From the IMG/VR virus record IMGVR_UViG_3300042484_001306, positions 1 to 21,351 of that record: a stretch of DNA of 21,351 bases; one strand, written 5' to 3'. The translations under genes were made by a program, and so were the position numbers. This stretch comes from a virus. Numbering within the stretch: the first letter of the stretch is position 1; every line of letters starts with the position of its first letter. This document shows positions 1-5,834 of the stretch, one piece after another. The notes below the pieces were generated by a model. It was not told the origin of the DNA and made no database searches. It was given only the letters and a program-made list of their open reading frames with translations.

Positions 1-15
1 GAAACAATCCACTCC

Positions 16-408
16 TCACGCTTTATCTTTTGCTTGCCTTTGGTATATGAAATCGTTGCCTGAAGGTAAAAGATCGGAAGAGACATCTATTCGTGTTTTA
101 TGGATAAAAGACTCTGCAATCTTCTGTGGTTTTATAAACCCAGTAGGTAGGTCGTCCTGTATTTTAGCTGTTGGTATTGTTACGCAGTTGTCGCCTTTCT
201 TGTTCCATATGAACATAACGATGAACTCCTTGCTTGTGGACATAGGAACGAATCGTATGACTCCATTATCAAGCGTAGCCTGGATGACGTAGAACGTAAC
301 GTCCTTTGATCCGTTGCTGCTTGCTAAGGAGAAGGAGGAAGAGGGTGGGACAGTGATGTCCCTCCCCCACTCCATCGAAAGCAGATATGCTATCGACGTC
401 TCCAGCAT
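16..408 (-). CDS. hypothetical protein, 130 aa
   Basis: I do not recognise this protein. It has a Ser-rich stretch near residues 22-34 (PPSSSFSLASS), a hydrophobic beta-like segment with FIVMFIW near residues 62-68, and a polar, basic C-terminus. No signal peptide or membrane anchor is convincing. Its ATG overlaps the TAA of the upstream 92-aa gene by one base (TAATG), so the two are probably translationally coupled. It is the last gene seen in a unit that begins with the ERF annealing protein and the exonuclease, so a role in DNA recombination or replication is possible. That is inferred from position only. Confidence 0.7.
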   Translation of the reverse strand: MLETSIAYLLSMEWGRDITVPPSSSFSLASSNGSKDVTFYVIQATLDNGVIRFVPMSTSKEFIVMFIWNKKGDNCVTIPTAKIQDDLPTGFIKPQKIAESFIHKTRIDVSSDLLPSGNDFIYQRQAKDKA

Positions 409-686
409 TAGAATTCTAGCGTGGTGGTTGGCGTTACCCGGGGCTGTTCAGTCCTAGGCTGTGCTGGTGTCTTAGCGGCTTCGATAGATGCGTAAGGCTT
501 CTTTGGCTCACGACCTGTTCTAAGCTTAATCAATACACGACCAGTGTCGGCTAGATATGCCTTAGCATTGTCAAGCTCTTCTGCTGTTAGGTACAGAGAA
601 TATCCAGTGAATTCACCTTCGTATTCGTTGTAAAAAACATTGCCGATATAATTGATTTTCTTCTTATAATCTGTTGATGATGACAT
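408..686 (-). CDS. hypothetical protein, 92 aa, with disordered Pro/Thr-rich tail
   Basis: This is a small protein of unknown function. Residues 1-58 look folded (NYIGNVFYNEYEGEF, then a helical TAEELDNAKAYLAD). Residues 59-92 are rich in Pro, Thr, Lys and Arg and end in TTTLEF. It lies 10 bp downstream of the Exo8-like nuclease and is coupled to the next gene by a TAATG overlap. A flexible tail ending in hydrophobic and acidic residues is typical of proteins that recruit partners, as in single-stranded-DNA-binding proteins. I see no clear OB fold, so an accessory role in recombination is only an inference. Confidence 0.75.
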   Translation of the reverse strand: MSSSTDYKKKINYIGNVFYNEYEGEFTGYSLYLTAEELDNAKAYLADTGRVLIKLRTGREPKKPYASIEAAKTPAQPRTEQPRVTPTTTLEF

Positions 687-696
687 AAAATTAAAA

Positions 697-1485
697 TTAA
701 AGTTCTCCTGTTATTATATAATTATCGAGGTCTTCGCCGTTGATAAAGTACTCCGTGTAAACACGGACAGCTTTATCGACTAAACGCTTACCCTCAAGGT
801 AGAAGGACTCAGAGACGGAGAAAACCCCGATATCCTTACTTCCCTTATCGACCACAATGAACTGAAAGTTATTGTAGTCAATTCCAAACAGCGTAGAGTA
901 GATGTATACCTGTGCTGGATATCCATACCGCTTTGCGCTGTGGCTAAATGAGCCAATGTCTGATGTTGTCTTAAGATCGTAAACGGCGACACCTCTGTGG
1001 AGGATGTCCGCCTTCGCCCGGTGGGGCAGTCCAGATACGTCACCAATAGCTGGCATCTCGAACTCCCCACCCTTTAGCATATCCTTAACTAACTCGTTGC
1101 GAAGCAGAACTTCCACAACAGCCATACTAAGGTCGTACTCGCTAGTGGTCAGGATCGTCTGACCCTTCAACAGCTGTTCCTTGGCATCCTTGTATATCTT
1201 AGATGCCTTACTCGCCACGTCTACCTTCACAAACAGAGCCTCTACCTTCTCAGGCTCAAGTACCGCTGTGTGGATTAGCTTGCCGATGGCAAGGGCTGGT
1301 GTATCCAGCCTTGCTCCCTCTAGCATATTTTTGTACTCCTTCGGGCTTTCGTTTAAAAGCTTGTCAGAAGAAGATGATAGTGAAGCAGAGCCTAGGTAGC
1401 CATAGTAGAAGTCGTCGTCCATCATTGCTTCAAGCAAGACGTTCTTCTCCCAGGACGTGCCGTCAAGCAAGATTATCTCGCTCAT
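697..1485 (-). CDS. PD-(D/E)XK exonuclease, Exo8/RecE-like
   Basis: This is probably a double-strand-DNA exonuclease that makes the single strands used by the neighbouring annealing protein. It has the motif order of the RecE/Exo8-like PD-(D/E)XK family: GKLIH at residues 68-72, with the family's conserved His72; the metal-binding Asp160 in HRAKADIL; the core DLK at 170-172; and a QxxxY motif (Gln192, Tyr196) in YPAQVYIYS. At 262 aa it matches the nuclease domain alone, without the long N-terminus of E. coli RecE. Its ATG overlaps the TAA of the upstream ERF gene by one base. Annealing protein plus exonuclease is the classic phage two-component recombination set, like Red beta and exo. The family call is strong; its substrate preference is inferred. 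Confidence 0.88.
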   Translation of the reverse strand: MSEIILLDGTSWEKNVLLEAMMDDDFYYGYLGSASLSSSSDKLLNESPKEYKNMLEGARLDTPALAIGKLIHTAVLEPEKVEALFVKVDVASKASKIYKDAKEQLLKGQTILTTSEYDLSMAVVEVLLRNELVKDMLKGGEFEMPAIGDVSGLPHRAKADILHRGVAVYDLKTTSDIGSFSHSAKRYGYPAQVYIYSTLFGIDYNNFQFIVVDKGSKDIGVFSVSESFYLEGKRLVDKAVRVYTEYFINGEDLDNYIITGEL

Positions 1486-2090
1486 TATTTCTTGATGAAC
1501 TTAGACAGGGCGTTACGCTGGGAATCAGAGAGTTGGTCCCCAATTGCTGTTAAGATCTCTTCGTACTTCTCTTTAGTACCTACCTCTTTCATTCGGTCAA
1601 CAGCTTTTTGGAAAAGCTCAGAACCTACTGAAGGCTTAACGGCGACCGGCTTCGCCGTAGGCACCGAAGCCGAGGCGCCCTTGCCGTGCGTATTTGTAGA
1701 GTCAGCATCTTTATTATCATCAATGAGAAACATACCACCGAGTGCGTACTTACGAGCATAGGATGACGATGACCCAAATGACTGAGCTATATCCATACCT
1801 TTTCTGTTAGGGTCGATGCCCGCACAGGCAGAGACCTGCAGTGACTTCTCTCCATCGCTTATTGTTACGGTGGCTTTCACGATTAGCATATTGCCCTCGA
1901 ATCCATCCCCGATGATTTCATCAGAGATTGTAATAATCAGTCCGTTCTCTGCAAGCAGAGGCTTTACCGACTCTAAGATATCCTCCTGATTACGGTAGGA
2001 GTATTTACCGAATGAATTGTACTGAGACTTGTTGGCCTTCAGCCGCGACTGGACATTGATCAGTCGCTGTTGGAAAGTTTGTTCTTTCAT
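1485..2090 (-). CDS. erf: ERF-family single-strand annealing protein
   Basis: This is a phage recombinase that anneals complementary single strands during recombination and end repair. The ERF fold is recognisable by eye: an N-terminal helical stretch with FGKYSYRNQEDIL at residues 27-39, the KPLLAENGL block at 43-51, and the hallmark block SFGSSSSYARKYALGGMFLI (104-123) followed by DDNKDAD. From about residue 130 a linker rich in Ser, Ala and Val leads to a C-terminal helical region (LFQKAVDRMKEVG) that may bind partners. The 201-aa length is usual for the family. A leftward promoter lies 32 bp upstream, and the exonuclease follows with a one-base overlap, so this pair starts its own transcription unit. 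Confidence 0.9.
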   Translation of the reverse strand: MKEQTFQQRLINVQSRLKANKSQYNSFGKYSYRNQEDILESVKPLLAENGLIITISDEIIGDGFEGNMLIVKATVTISDGEKSLQVSACAGIDPNRKGMDIAQSFGSSSSYARKYALGGMFLIDDNKDADSTNTHGKGASASVPTAKPVAVKPSVGSELFQKAVDRMKEVGTKEKYEEILTAIGDQLSDSQRNALSKFIKK

Positions 2091-2121
2091 AGTGTTTAAT
2101 TGAATTATTGATTAATTTGTA

Positions 2122-2152
2122 CAAAGATAATAGTAATATATCTGGTATGCAA
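2122..2152 (-). promoter_or_regulatory. leftward Bacteroidota-type promoter for the recombination operon
   Basis: On the minus strand TATCTTTG (plus 2122-2129) matches the TAnnTTTG -7 box exactly. A TTG (plus 2150-2152, within TTGCATA) lies 20 bp upstream. It is placed correctly to start transcription about 25-30 bases before the ERF start codon. The TTGCATA element recurs at the promoters near 5.55 and 7.52 kb. Confidence 0.75.
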
Positions 2153-2182
2153 CTATTTGCTGTTATTTATTTTATTACGCGC

Positions 2183-2320
2183 CTAGTTTTTACCCTCTGC
2201 GCTCACTTTTCTCGATATGAATCTGCTCCACATCTTCGCGGCAACAGCAATACGCTGGAGTCGGAAAGGATAGGCGGGGCGCAATCGCGCCATCGCTATC
2301 CGCATAAACTGCTCTCTCAT
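2183..2320 (-). CDS. hypothetical small basic protein, 45 aa
   Basis: This short frame encodes an Arg-rich protein (MREQFMRIAMARLRP, then SRFISRKVSAEGKN) and ends at a TAG at 2183-2185. Its ATG overlaps the TGA of the upstream 30-aa membrane-protein gene in an ATGA arrangement, which suggests coupled translation. Its net positive charge could suit binding of nucleic acid or membrane. It has no recognisable domain. Coding potential is uncertain, because the sequence here is more GC-rich than its neighbours and contains the inverted repeat ATGGCGCGATTGCGCC. Confidence 0.45.
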   Translation of the reverse strand: MREQFMRIAMARLRPAYPFRLQRIAVAAKMWSRFISRKVSAEGKN

Positions 2321-2409
2321 TGTATGTGTGCGTTTATTAGGGCTGTAAACACTACTATCGTTATGATAGTCAGATAGATATAACCCATTGCTTCAATCTT
2401 TTGTTTCAT
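2317..2409 (-). CDS. small single-pass membrane protein, 30 aa
   Basis: A 30-aa peptide begins MKQKIEAMGYIY, continues with a hydrophobic run (LTIITIVVFTALI, about residues 13-25) long enough to cross most of a membrane, and ends NAHIQ. The start codon is preceded by the A-rich leader seen throughout this arm (AACAAATAAAACTATG). The stop overlaps the next gene's start. Phage membrane peptides of this size often act in host takeover or lysis control, but nothing here identifies the role. Confidence 0.6.
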   Translation of the reverse strand: MKQKIEAMGYIYLTIITIVVFTALINAHIQ

Positions 2410-2472
2410 AGTTTTATTTGTTTGTTGTTAATTGGATATAGTGCGCCTGGATTGCCCCAGGATAACGAAGCC

Positions 2473-2604
2473 TTACTCTTGACGCAGAAGCATCAGTTCG
2501 TTTAGCAGTGCATCCCGCTCTGTTTCGACAGCCTTGAGGGCTGTCTCCATCGCGGTTACTCGCAGTACGTAGAAGCGTACTAAGGAATGAAAGTGATCGT
2601 TCAT
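2473..2604 (-). CDS. small helical (coiled-coil-like) protein, 43 aa
   Basis: The frame encodes MNDHFHSLVRFYVLRV followed by a strongly heptad-like stretch of Ala, Leu, Glu and Arg (METALKAVETERDALLNELM, residues 19-38), which suggests a short coiled coil or amphipathic helix. It is the first gene after a candidate promoter at 2654-2684. The coding sequence holds a perfect 7-bp inverted repeat (plus 2527-2533 and 2539-2545), which may be chance. The function is unknown. Confidence 0.6.
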   Translation of the reverse strand: MNDHFHSLVRFYVLRVTAMETALKAVETERDALLNELMLLRQE

Positions 2605-2653
2605 ATGCTGTATGTGTTAATGTTATAGACGTTAATTGGTTGCTCTCGCAGGG

Positions 2654-2684
2654 CGAAGTTAGCCCTCAGAATTTATAGTAGCAA
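2654..2684 (-). promoter_or_regulatory. candidate leftward promoter
   Basis: On the minus strand TTG (plus 2682-2684) lies 20 bp upstream of TAACTTCG (plus 2654-2661), one mismatch from TAnnTTTG. An AGGGC/GCCCT inverted repeat overlaps the -7 box and could be an operator or a transcript hairpin. About 25 bp farther upstream is the 17-mer AAATTGTTAATAACTTT, which occurs again just upstream of the promoter near 5.55 kb. Confidence 0.5.
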
Positions 2685-2713
2685 GGTTTTTTGTACTCTT
2701 TAAAAAAAAGTTA

Positions 2714-3013
2714 TTAACAATTTACTATTTGTATAACAGCATCAGGGCAGTCGCTACTGCAGGCCATCTTGCTGTCGGTTATAAGCATCCCATCCTCGGA
2801 ATAACTTAGGCTGTAGACCCCGAACCGAACTACTGGGCTATCGCCCTTCTTCTCGTCGAGCCATAGGTTCACATCGTAGTACTTATCGCCTACCGATGTG
2901 GTAGCCCACTCATCGTCAACGAGTGGTCTTATGGTCACCTCGCCCTTAGTTCCGTTCGCGCAGAAGCGGATAAGGAACTTGCTTGAGGTAAAGGATTCGT
3001 AGGTCATCTTCAT
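2714..3013 (-). CDS. hypothetical protein, 99 aa
   Basis: This compact, beta-rich protein of unknown function contains KGEVTIRPLVDDEWATT, a DVNLWLDEKKG stretch, and a C-terminus with three Cys (MACSSDCPDAVIQIVNC). I chose the ATG at 3013 because it overlaps the TGA of the upstream membrane-protein gene by one base (TGATG). A GTG three bases earlier would add one residue. Its last codons lie inside the repeated 17-mer AAATTGTTAATAACTTT shared with the region near 5.57 kb. Confidence 0.7.
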   Translation of the reverse strand: MKMTYESFTSSKFLIRFCANGTKGEVTIRPLVDDEWATTSVGDKYYDVNLWLDEKKGDSPVVRFGVYSLSYSEDGMLITDSKMACSSDCPDAVIQIVNC

Positions 3014-3153
3014 CACGTTAGTGCTTTAATTATTTGTGCTACAATTAGCACCACAATGTTAGCGAAAATAACTACTTGCAGGAATGACATACCCTTGGCG
3101 GCTATCTTATCGATCAGTTCAGAGAACTCATCGTTACTGGAAGTCTTCTTCAT
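3013..3153 (-). CDS. small single-pass membrane protein, 46 aa
   Basis: The polar N-terminus (MKKTSSNDEFSELIDKIAAK) is followed by a membrane-spanning helix, about residues 24-44 (FLQVVIFANIVVLIVAQII). The positive residues before the helix favour an N-in orientation. The start lies inside the preceding 43-aa gene, overlapping it by 20 bases in another frame, and the TGA overlaps the next ATG by one base. Such tight packing on both sides supports real translation. The function is unknown; membrane-targeted phage peptides can act in exclusion or lysis timing. Confidence 0.6.
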   Translation of the reverse strand: MKKTSSNDEFSELIDKIAAKGMSFLQVVIFANIVVLIVAQIIKALT

Positions 3154-3265
3154 CGTATTGTTCTTCTTTGATTACTATGTGTTGTGCGTATCGTACTCGC
3201 GTGATGATTTTACTCATCGTGCTGTCGGAGGTAAGCCTCTTCTTGTTTCTAACTATAGGCTTCAT
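3134..3265 (-). CDS. hypothetical small protein, 43 aa
   Basis: This is a short protein with a basic N-terminus (MKPIVRNKKRLTSDS), a middle segment SKIITRVRYAQHIVI and an acidic tail (KEEQYDEEDFQ). The split charge pattern suggests a small binding protein. Its ATG overlaps the TGA of the upstream 200-aa gene (ATGA), and its 3' end overlaps the next gene by 20 bases. I recognise no family. Confidence 0.55.
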   Translation of the reverse strand: MKPIVRNKKRLTSDSTMSKIITRVRYAQHIVIKEEQYDEEDFQ

Positions 3266-3864
3266 CGTAGTGCGTCTTGAAGTTCTTGTCTCGTTAGGTC
3301 AGCCTCATCAGCAAGCCAGTTAAGGAATGTGTCCGACTGATGCGAGCGTACCACTACATCGGTTGCGGTAGAGAATACGTTGCTCGTTCGTGCAAACACA
3401 AACCACACCTCTACTGGAGGAATAAGCGTTCCGTTGTGGATGTTCTCAATAAAGTCATTGAAACTCCATTTCCAACTTACGTCATCATACCTGCCAGTAG
3501 TCCACCCGTTGGCAACACTTTCGTAGCCATCGTTGAAGTCAACAGCAATATAGCCTCGGTATCCTTGTCCTTCCCACTTTGCACCTTTGATGCAGATTGG
3601 GGTTCCCTCAAACGTCTCGTAGTTGTCCACGTCGCGCGTCTTGTCAAGCGTATAGGCGTAGTTAAGTTGGCGCATCGAGTCCTCGTTAGGGTCAAACTCG
3701 TGGATGATGACAGCAGACTCCCAGTGTGAGTCGTTGCACCCCTCACAGATTATCTCATCTGATCCGTTGTACTCATAGAAGTCGTTGTCTTGGTTAATCT
3801 CTTGCCCACACTCCACACAATTTTGGATAGGCTCTGCTGTTGGGTTATCTGAATAGTCTTTCAT
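3262..3864 (-). CDS. hypothetical protein with N-terminal four-cysteine zinc-ribbon-like motif, 200 aa
   Basis: The N-terminus carries CVEC (Cys16, Cys19) and CEGC (Cys40, Cys43), a pairing expected to bind one zinc ion in a ribbon. The rest is acidic and aromatic-rich, with WSFNDFIENIHNGTLIPP near residues 132-149 and a helical C-terminus (FLNWLADEADLTRQELQDALR). The family is not recognised. Zinc ribbons in small phage proteins often mediate protein-protein or nucleic-acid contact. The start follows the upstream stop by only two bases (TAACTATG), and the TGA overlaps the next start. Confidence 0.75.
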   Translation of the reverse strand: MKDYSDNPTAEPIQNCVECGQEINQDNDFYEYNGSDEIICEGCNDSHWESAVIIHEFDPNEDSMRQLNYAYTLDKTRDVDNYETFEGTPICIKGAKWEGQGYRGYIAVDFNDGYESVANGWTTGRYDDVSWKWSFNDFIENIHNGTLIPPVEVWFVFARTSNVFSTATDVVVRSHQSDTFLNWLADEADLTRQELQDALR

Positions 3865-3866
3865 AG

Positions 3867-4019
3867 TTATTTGTTTTTGCTGTTGTTTTTGTTGGTTAAT
3901 TGTTTTGCCAGGTCAAACGCATCCTCCTGGTTGGTGAATGACTTGATGAACCTGAACGGCTCCTGAAGTAGCACATCGTGCTTCTCGGTGTCGGGGTTGT
4001 ATGATACCACGTACTCCAT
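3867..4019 (-). CDS. hypothetical protein, 50 aa
   Basis: This small protein reads MEYVVSYNPDTEKHDVLLQE, then FRFIKSFTNQEDAFDLAKQL, and ends with a Lys/Asn-rich tail. The pattern of beta strands followed by an 'F..F.....AF..A..L' helix is like the neighbouring 66-aa protein (FESFDQAFRFAKII), so the two may be small paralogues. The start lies two bases beyond the upstream TGA, and the AAC/AAA-rich tail doubles as the A-rich leader of the next gene. Confidence 0.65.
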   Translation of the reverse strand: MEYVVSYNPDTEKHDVLLQEPFRFIKSFTNQEDAFDLAKQLTNKNNSKNK

Positions 4020-4021
4020 AA

Positions 4022-4222
4022 TCAAAAGGTTTGCGTGTCCATAACCTCTCGGCTGATAATCTTTGCGAACCTAAACGCTTGGTCGAATGATTCGAACTCG
4101 TACCCAAGGTCTTGGTCGGCATCGTCCATTAGGACGTAGATGCCGCCTTTACGTTCAATACGCACCTTGGCGACTGGTAGTAGTGGGGTGAATATCTCAC
4201 CGAAGAATGATTTGTATTTCAT
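4022..4222 (-). CDS. hypothetical protein, 66 aa
   Basis: The protein starts MKYKSFFGEIFTPLLP, has a beta-hairpin-like KGGIYVLMDDADQDLGYEF, and ends with the helix DQAFRFAKIISREVMDTQTF. I chose the ATG at 4222 and not an upstream in-frame alternative at 4267, because the A-rich leader AAACTAAAAACTATG sits directly before it and the upstream part lies inside a terminator-like hairpin. The fold outline resembles the next gene's product. The function is unknown. Confidence 0.65.
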   Translation of the reverse strand: MKYKSFFGEIFTPLLPVAKVRIERKGGIYVLMDDADQDLGYEFESFDQAFRFAKIISREVMDTQTF

Positions 4223-4245
4223 AGTTTTTAGTTTTTGATTGGGTT

Positions 4246-4278
4246 TAAAAATGGGGCGCAGCCGCACCTACCCCCATT
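4246..4278 (-). terminator. candidate intrinsic terminator in the leftward operon
   Basis: On the minus strand a 7-bp perfect stem AATGGGG/CCCCATT (plus 4272-4278 and 4250-4256) encloses a 15-base GC-rich loop, and the 3' arm runs into TTTTT. It occupies the only sizeable gap (84 bp) in this part of the operon, so it could attenuate expression of the genes to its left. Confidence 0.5.
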
Positions 4279-4306
4279 GTGATGACTCATTGTGCGGATG
4301 ACTTAT

Positions 4307-4462
4307 TTAGTTTGTTTTAAAACGACTCTTGTGTTCCTCGTCGGTAGAATTGTCAAAGTAGTATGTCCACTTGCCCATCTTAATGTACAGGCATCCGTTG
4401 TCTATAGTTATCACTTTGTTCTTCTTACCCGACCTTCTGATTTCGATTTGTACTGGCTTCAT
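4307..4462 (-). CDS. hypothetical small basic protein, 51 aa
   Basis: The frame encodes MKPVQIEIRRSGKKNKVITI, then DNGCLYIKMGKWTYYFDNST, and ends DEEHKSRFKTN. It looks like a small basic beta-sheet protein. It has a strong copy of the repeated leader (AATAAACAATTAGAAACTATG) directly before its ATG, and a terminator-like hairpin follows it. The function is unknown. Codon use and leader make it a convincing gene despite its size. Confidence 0.68.
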   Translation of the reverse strand: MKPVQIEIRRSGKKNKVITIDNGCLYIKMGKWTYYFDNSTDEEHKSRFKTN

Positions 4463-4490
4463 AGTTTCTAATTGTTTATTGGTTAGTTAA
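4463..4490 (-). repeat. copy of the repeated A-rich leader
   Basis: Minus strand ends AATAAACAATTAGAAACTATG, almost identical to the leaders at 5499-5525, 5811-5834 and 6292-6310. It contains the stop codon of the upstream 137-aa gene's vicinity and ends at the start of the 51-aa gene. Confidence 0.7.
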
Positions 4491-4896
4491 TAATAAAATC
4501 TTCAGTAAGATTCAGACGTTTAATTTCTTCGGTAGTCACTTGTTCTGCGAATAGGCAAAGAATCCTTTCGCCATCTTCGGGGTTTTGTGTGTTAGGCTCA
4601 TCACTTGTCACATAAAAGTCTGACCACCTCCATCCTCCAAGCAGTTCGTTCAGTTCGATGCATCGTTCTTCTGCTTCTTTACGAGTCCCAACCATAAAGG
4701 TTTGGACTGATTTGAATTCGTAAACTGCATCAATGTCAATCTCAACTTTCATATCGCTTGGATTGCAAAGTTCAGTAAGGTATCCACCTTTGTGGATTTT
4801 GTCCATAACTGAGTCCATTGCTTCGTCAAGGTTTTCTGCTTGAACCTCAATGATGGTGCTGTTGCGAACTGCAGCAATAAATGAATAAATTCTCAT
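4483..4896 (-). CDS. hypothetical protein, 137 aa
   Basis: This is an acidic protein of unknown function. An N-terminal strand-helix unit (RIYSFIAAVRNSTIIEVQA, then ENLDEAMDSVMDKIH) is followed by a second one (YEFKSVQTFMVGTRKEAEER). A C-terminal part contains GGWRWSDFYVTSDEP and ends LNLTEDFIIN. Its stop TAA lies in the leader of the next gene. A likely T-C-rich leader (ATAGACACTATG) precedes its ATG. No motif points to an enzyme activity. Confidence 0.72.
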   Translation of the reverse strand: MRIYSFIAAVRNSTIIEVQAENLDEAMDSVMDKIHKGGYLTELCNPSDMKVEIDIDAVYEFKSVQTFMVGTRKEAEERCIELNELLGGWRWSDFYVTSDEPNTQNPEDGERILCLFAEQVTTEEIKRLNLTEDFIIN

Positions 4897-4907
4897 AGTG
4901 TCTATTT

Positions 4908-5129
4908 TTATAGTTGATGTTCGGTGATGTATATTCGGATGCTGTCCCCGTCCACTTGTACGTAGTAATCGTCATCGTTGTCGTGGTACACTTCTTCGAT
5001 TTGCTCTCTTGTTTCGACTGATGCCTTTGTGGCATCAAAGAACTTCTTTGCGGCTTCGTATGTGGTGAAGGGTTCGTGGTCGTTGTAGTCGCACAATGAA
5101 TGTGCTTCGTGGAGGATGTAGAATTTCAT
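4908..5129 (-). CDS. hypothetical protein, 73 aa
   Basis: This is a small acidic protein: MKFYILHEAHSLCDYNDHEP, a helix with TTYEAAKKFFDATKAS, and a C-terminal hairpin (DDDYYVQVDGDSIRIYITEH). The Asp-rich turn DNDDDYY could bind a cation, but it is not a standard EF-hand loop. The start ATG follows the upstream stop by four bases (TAAACAAATG). The function is unknown. Confidence 0.7.
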   Translation of the reverse strand: MKFYILHEAHSLCDYNDHEPFTTYEAAKKFFDATKASVETREQIEEVYHDNDDDYYVQVDGDSIRIYITEHQL

Positions 5130-5133
5130 TTGT

Positions 5134-5286
5134 TTAGTATTTAATTTGTTTATCAGTGGAGCATATGTTGCTCAATTCGTTCTCAAAAAATTCAGTCATT
5201 TGCTCAAAGTCAAAGTGAACCTTTGCGTTTGCGTCAATGTGGTAGTACACAGGAACGATGATTTGTTGCGGGATATAAGTTTTCAT
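5134..5286 (-). CDS. hypothetical protein, 50 aa
   Basis: The frame reads MKTYIPQQIIVPVYYHIDAN, AKVHFDFEQMTEFFENELSN and ICSTDKQIKY. It looks like a short beta strand pair plus a helix. It begins five bases beyond the upstream stop, after the leader AATAACAAATAGAAATTATG, and ends four bases before the next ATG. The function is unknown; the arrangement and leader support its being a gene. Confidence 0.66.
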   Translation of the reverse strand: MKTYIPQQIIVPVYYHIDANAKVHFDFEQMTEFFENELSNICSTDKQIKY

Positions 5287-5291
5287 AATTT

Positions 5292-5498
5292 CTATTTGTT
5301 ATTAAAGTATTCATCAATGCAGTCAAGTTCGCTCTTGTTGTCTACATTGAATTTGCTACCAAGGAACTTGGCGTACTCAATGATTGCGTCAGACCAAAAT
5401 ATATCGAGGCCGTCAATCTTATACCCCATTGCTAACATTCGGTCGGTCATACAAAATACTCCGTATGATTCTTCGTGGTTAATTACTGATTTGTTCAT
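5292..5498 (-). CDS. hypothetical protein, 68 aa
   Basis: I chose the ATG at 5498 (MNKSVINHEESYGVFCMTDR) because it is preceded by a full copy of the repeated leader. A longer frame from 5561 would read through the promoter. The protein is small, acidic and helical (FWSDAIIEYAKFLGSKF), ending ELDCIDEYFNNK. It is the first gene after the promoter at 5531-5561. I recognise no family. Confidence 0.68.
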   Translation of the reverse strand: MNKSVINHEESYGVFCMTDRMLAMGYKIDGLDIFWSDAIIEYAKFLGSKFNVDNKSELDCIDEYFNNK

Positions 5499-5525
5499 AG
5501 TTTCTAATTGTTTATTTGTTATTGG
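5499..5525 (-). repeat. copy of the repeated A-rich leader
   Basis: Minus strand reads CCAATAACAAATAAACAAT followed by TAGAAACT and then ATG. This is one of the most complete copies. It carries TAA, TAA and TAG in different frames and lies just downstream of a promoter, so here it is a true 5' leader and not only an intergenic junction. Confidence 0.75.
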
Positions 5526-5530
5526 TTGTG

Positions 5531-5561
5531 TAAAGGTGATAATGGATTTTGGAATATGCAA
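5531..5561 (-). promoter_or_regulatory. leftward promoter, TTGCATA type
   Basis: On the minus strand TTG of TTGCATA (plus 5559-5561) is 20 bp upstream of CACCTTTA (plus 5531-5538). The block ATTATCACCTTT and the TTGCATAT element are shared almost exactly with the promoter at 7506-7537. The 17-mer AAATTGTTAATAACTTT lies directly upstream (plus 5565-5581). Confidence 0.6.
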
Positions 5562-5582
5562 GAGAAAGTTATTAACAATTTG

Positions 5583-5810
5583 TTATCTTAAACTCAGGGA
5601 ACCGCACTTCACTTCTAATTCGTTATTGCTTGGGTTAAAATACCTTACGGACGTTCCGTAGGGAGATTTACCCTTGATTTTATACTTACCACACCCGCAC
5701 TTACTCACCTTGAAGTCGCTCATCTTTTGTTTAAAGAATCGCATTGTGTCCTTTGAAAAGTAGTAGGGCGCAGTTTCTGCTGTTAGTTTTTTTATTTGGC
5801 CTATTGTCAT
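5583..5810 (-). CDS. conserved phage protein with TMRFF motif, 75 aa
   Basis: The protein starts MTIGQIKKLTAETAPYYFSK and then has DTMRFFKQKMSDFKV, a CGCG (Cys38, Cys40) and a beta region ending in GTSVRYFNPSNNELEVKCG. The 'YYFSKDTMRFF' block is one I associate with a widespread family of small phage and plasmid proteins of unknown function. I am not certain of a family name. A full repeated leader precedes the ATG. The gene ends next to a leftward promoter. Confidence 0.72.
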   Translation of the reverse strand: MTIGQIKKLTAETAPYYFSKDTMRFFKQKMSDFKVSKCGCGKYKIKGKSPYGTSVRYFNPSNNELEVKCGSLSLR

Positions 5811-5834
5811 AGTTTCTATTGTTTATTTGTTATT
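5811..5834 (-). repeat. copy of the repeated A-rich leader
   Basis: Minus strand reads AATAACAAATAAACAATAG then AAACT and ATG. The TAA at its 5' end is the actual stop of the upstream 153-aa gene. The copy contains TAA, TAA and TAG in three different frames. Confidence 0.75.

Noticed and set aside
2108-2377. An 89-aa plus-strand frame
   Set aside because: It overlaps a leftward promoter and two leftward micro-genes; its composition is not protein-like.
3340-3729. A 129-aa plus-strand frame
   Set aside because: It is antisense to the zinc-ribbon-like gene and has no supporting leader.
4230-4295. A 20-codon minus-strand frame ending just before the 4222 start
   Set aside because: It consists mostly of the terminator-like hairpin, so coding is unlikely.
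5146-5661. A 171-aa plus-strand frame
   Set aside because: It runs antisense to three small leftward genes with leaders and normal codon use. Its own composition is unlike the neighbouring proteins.
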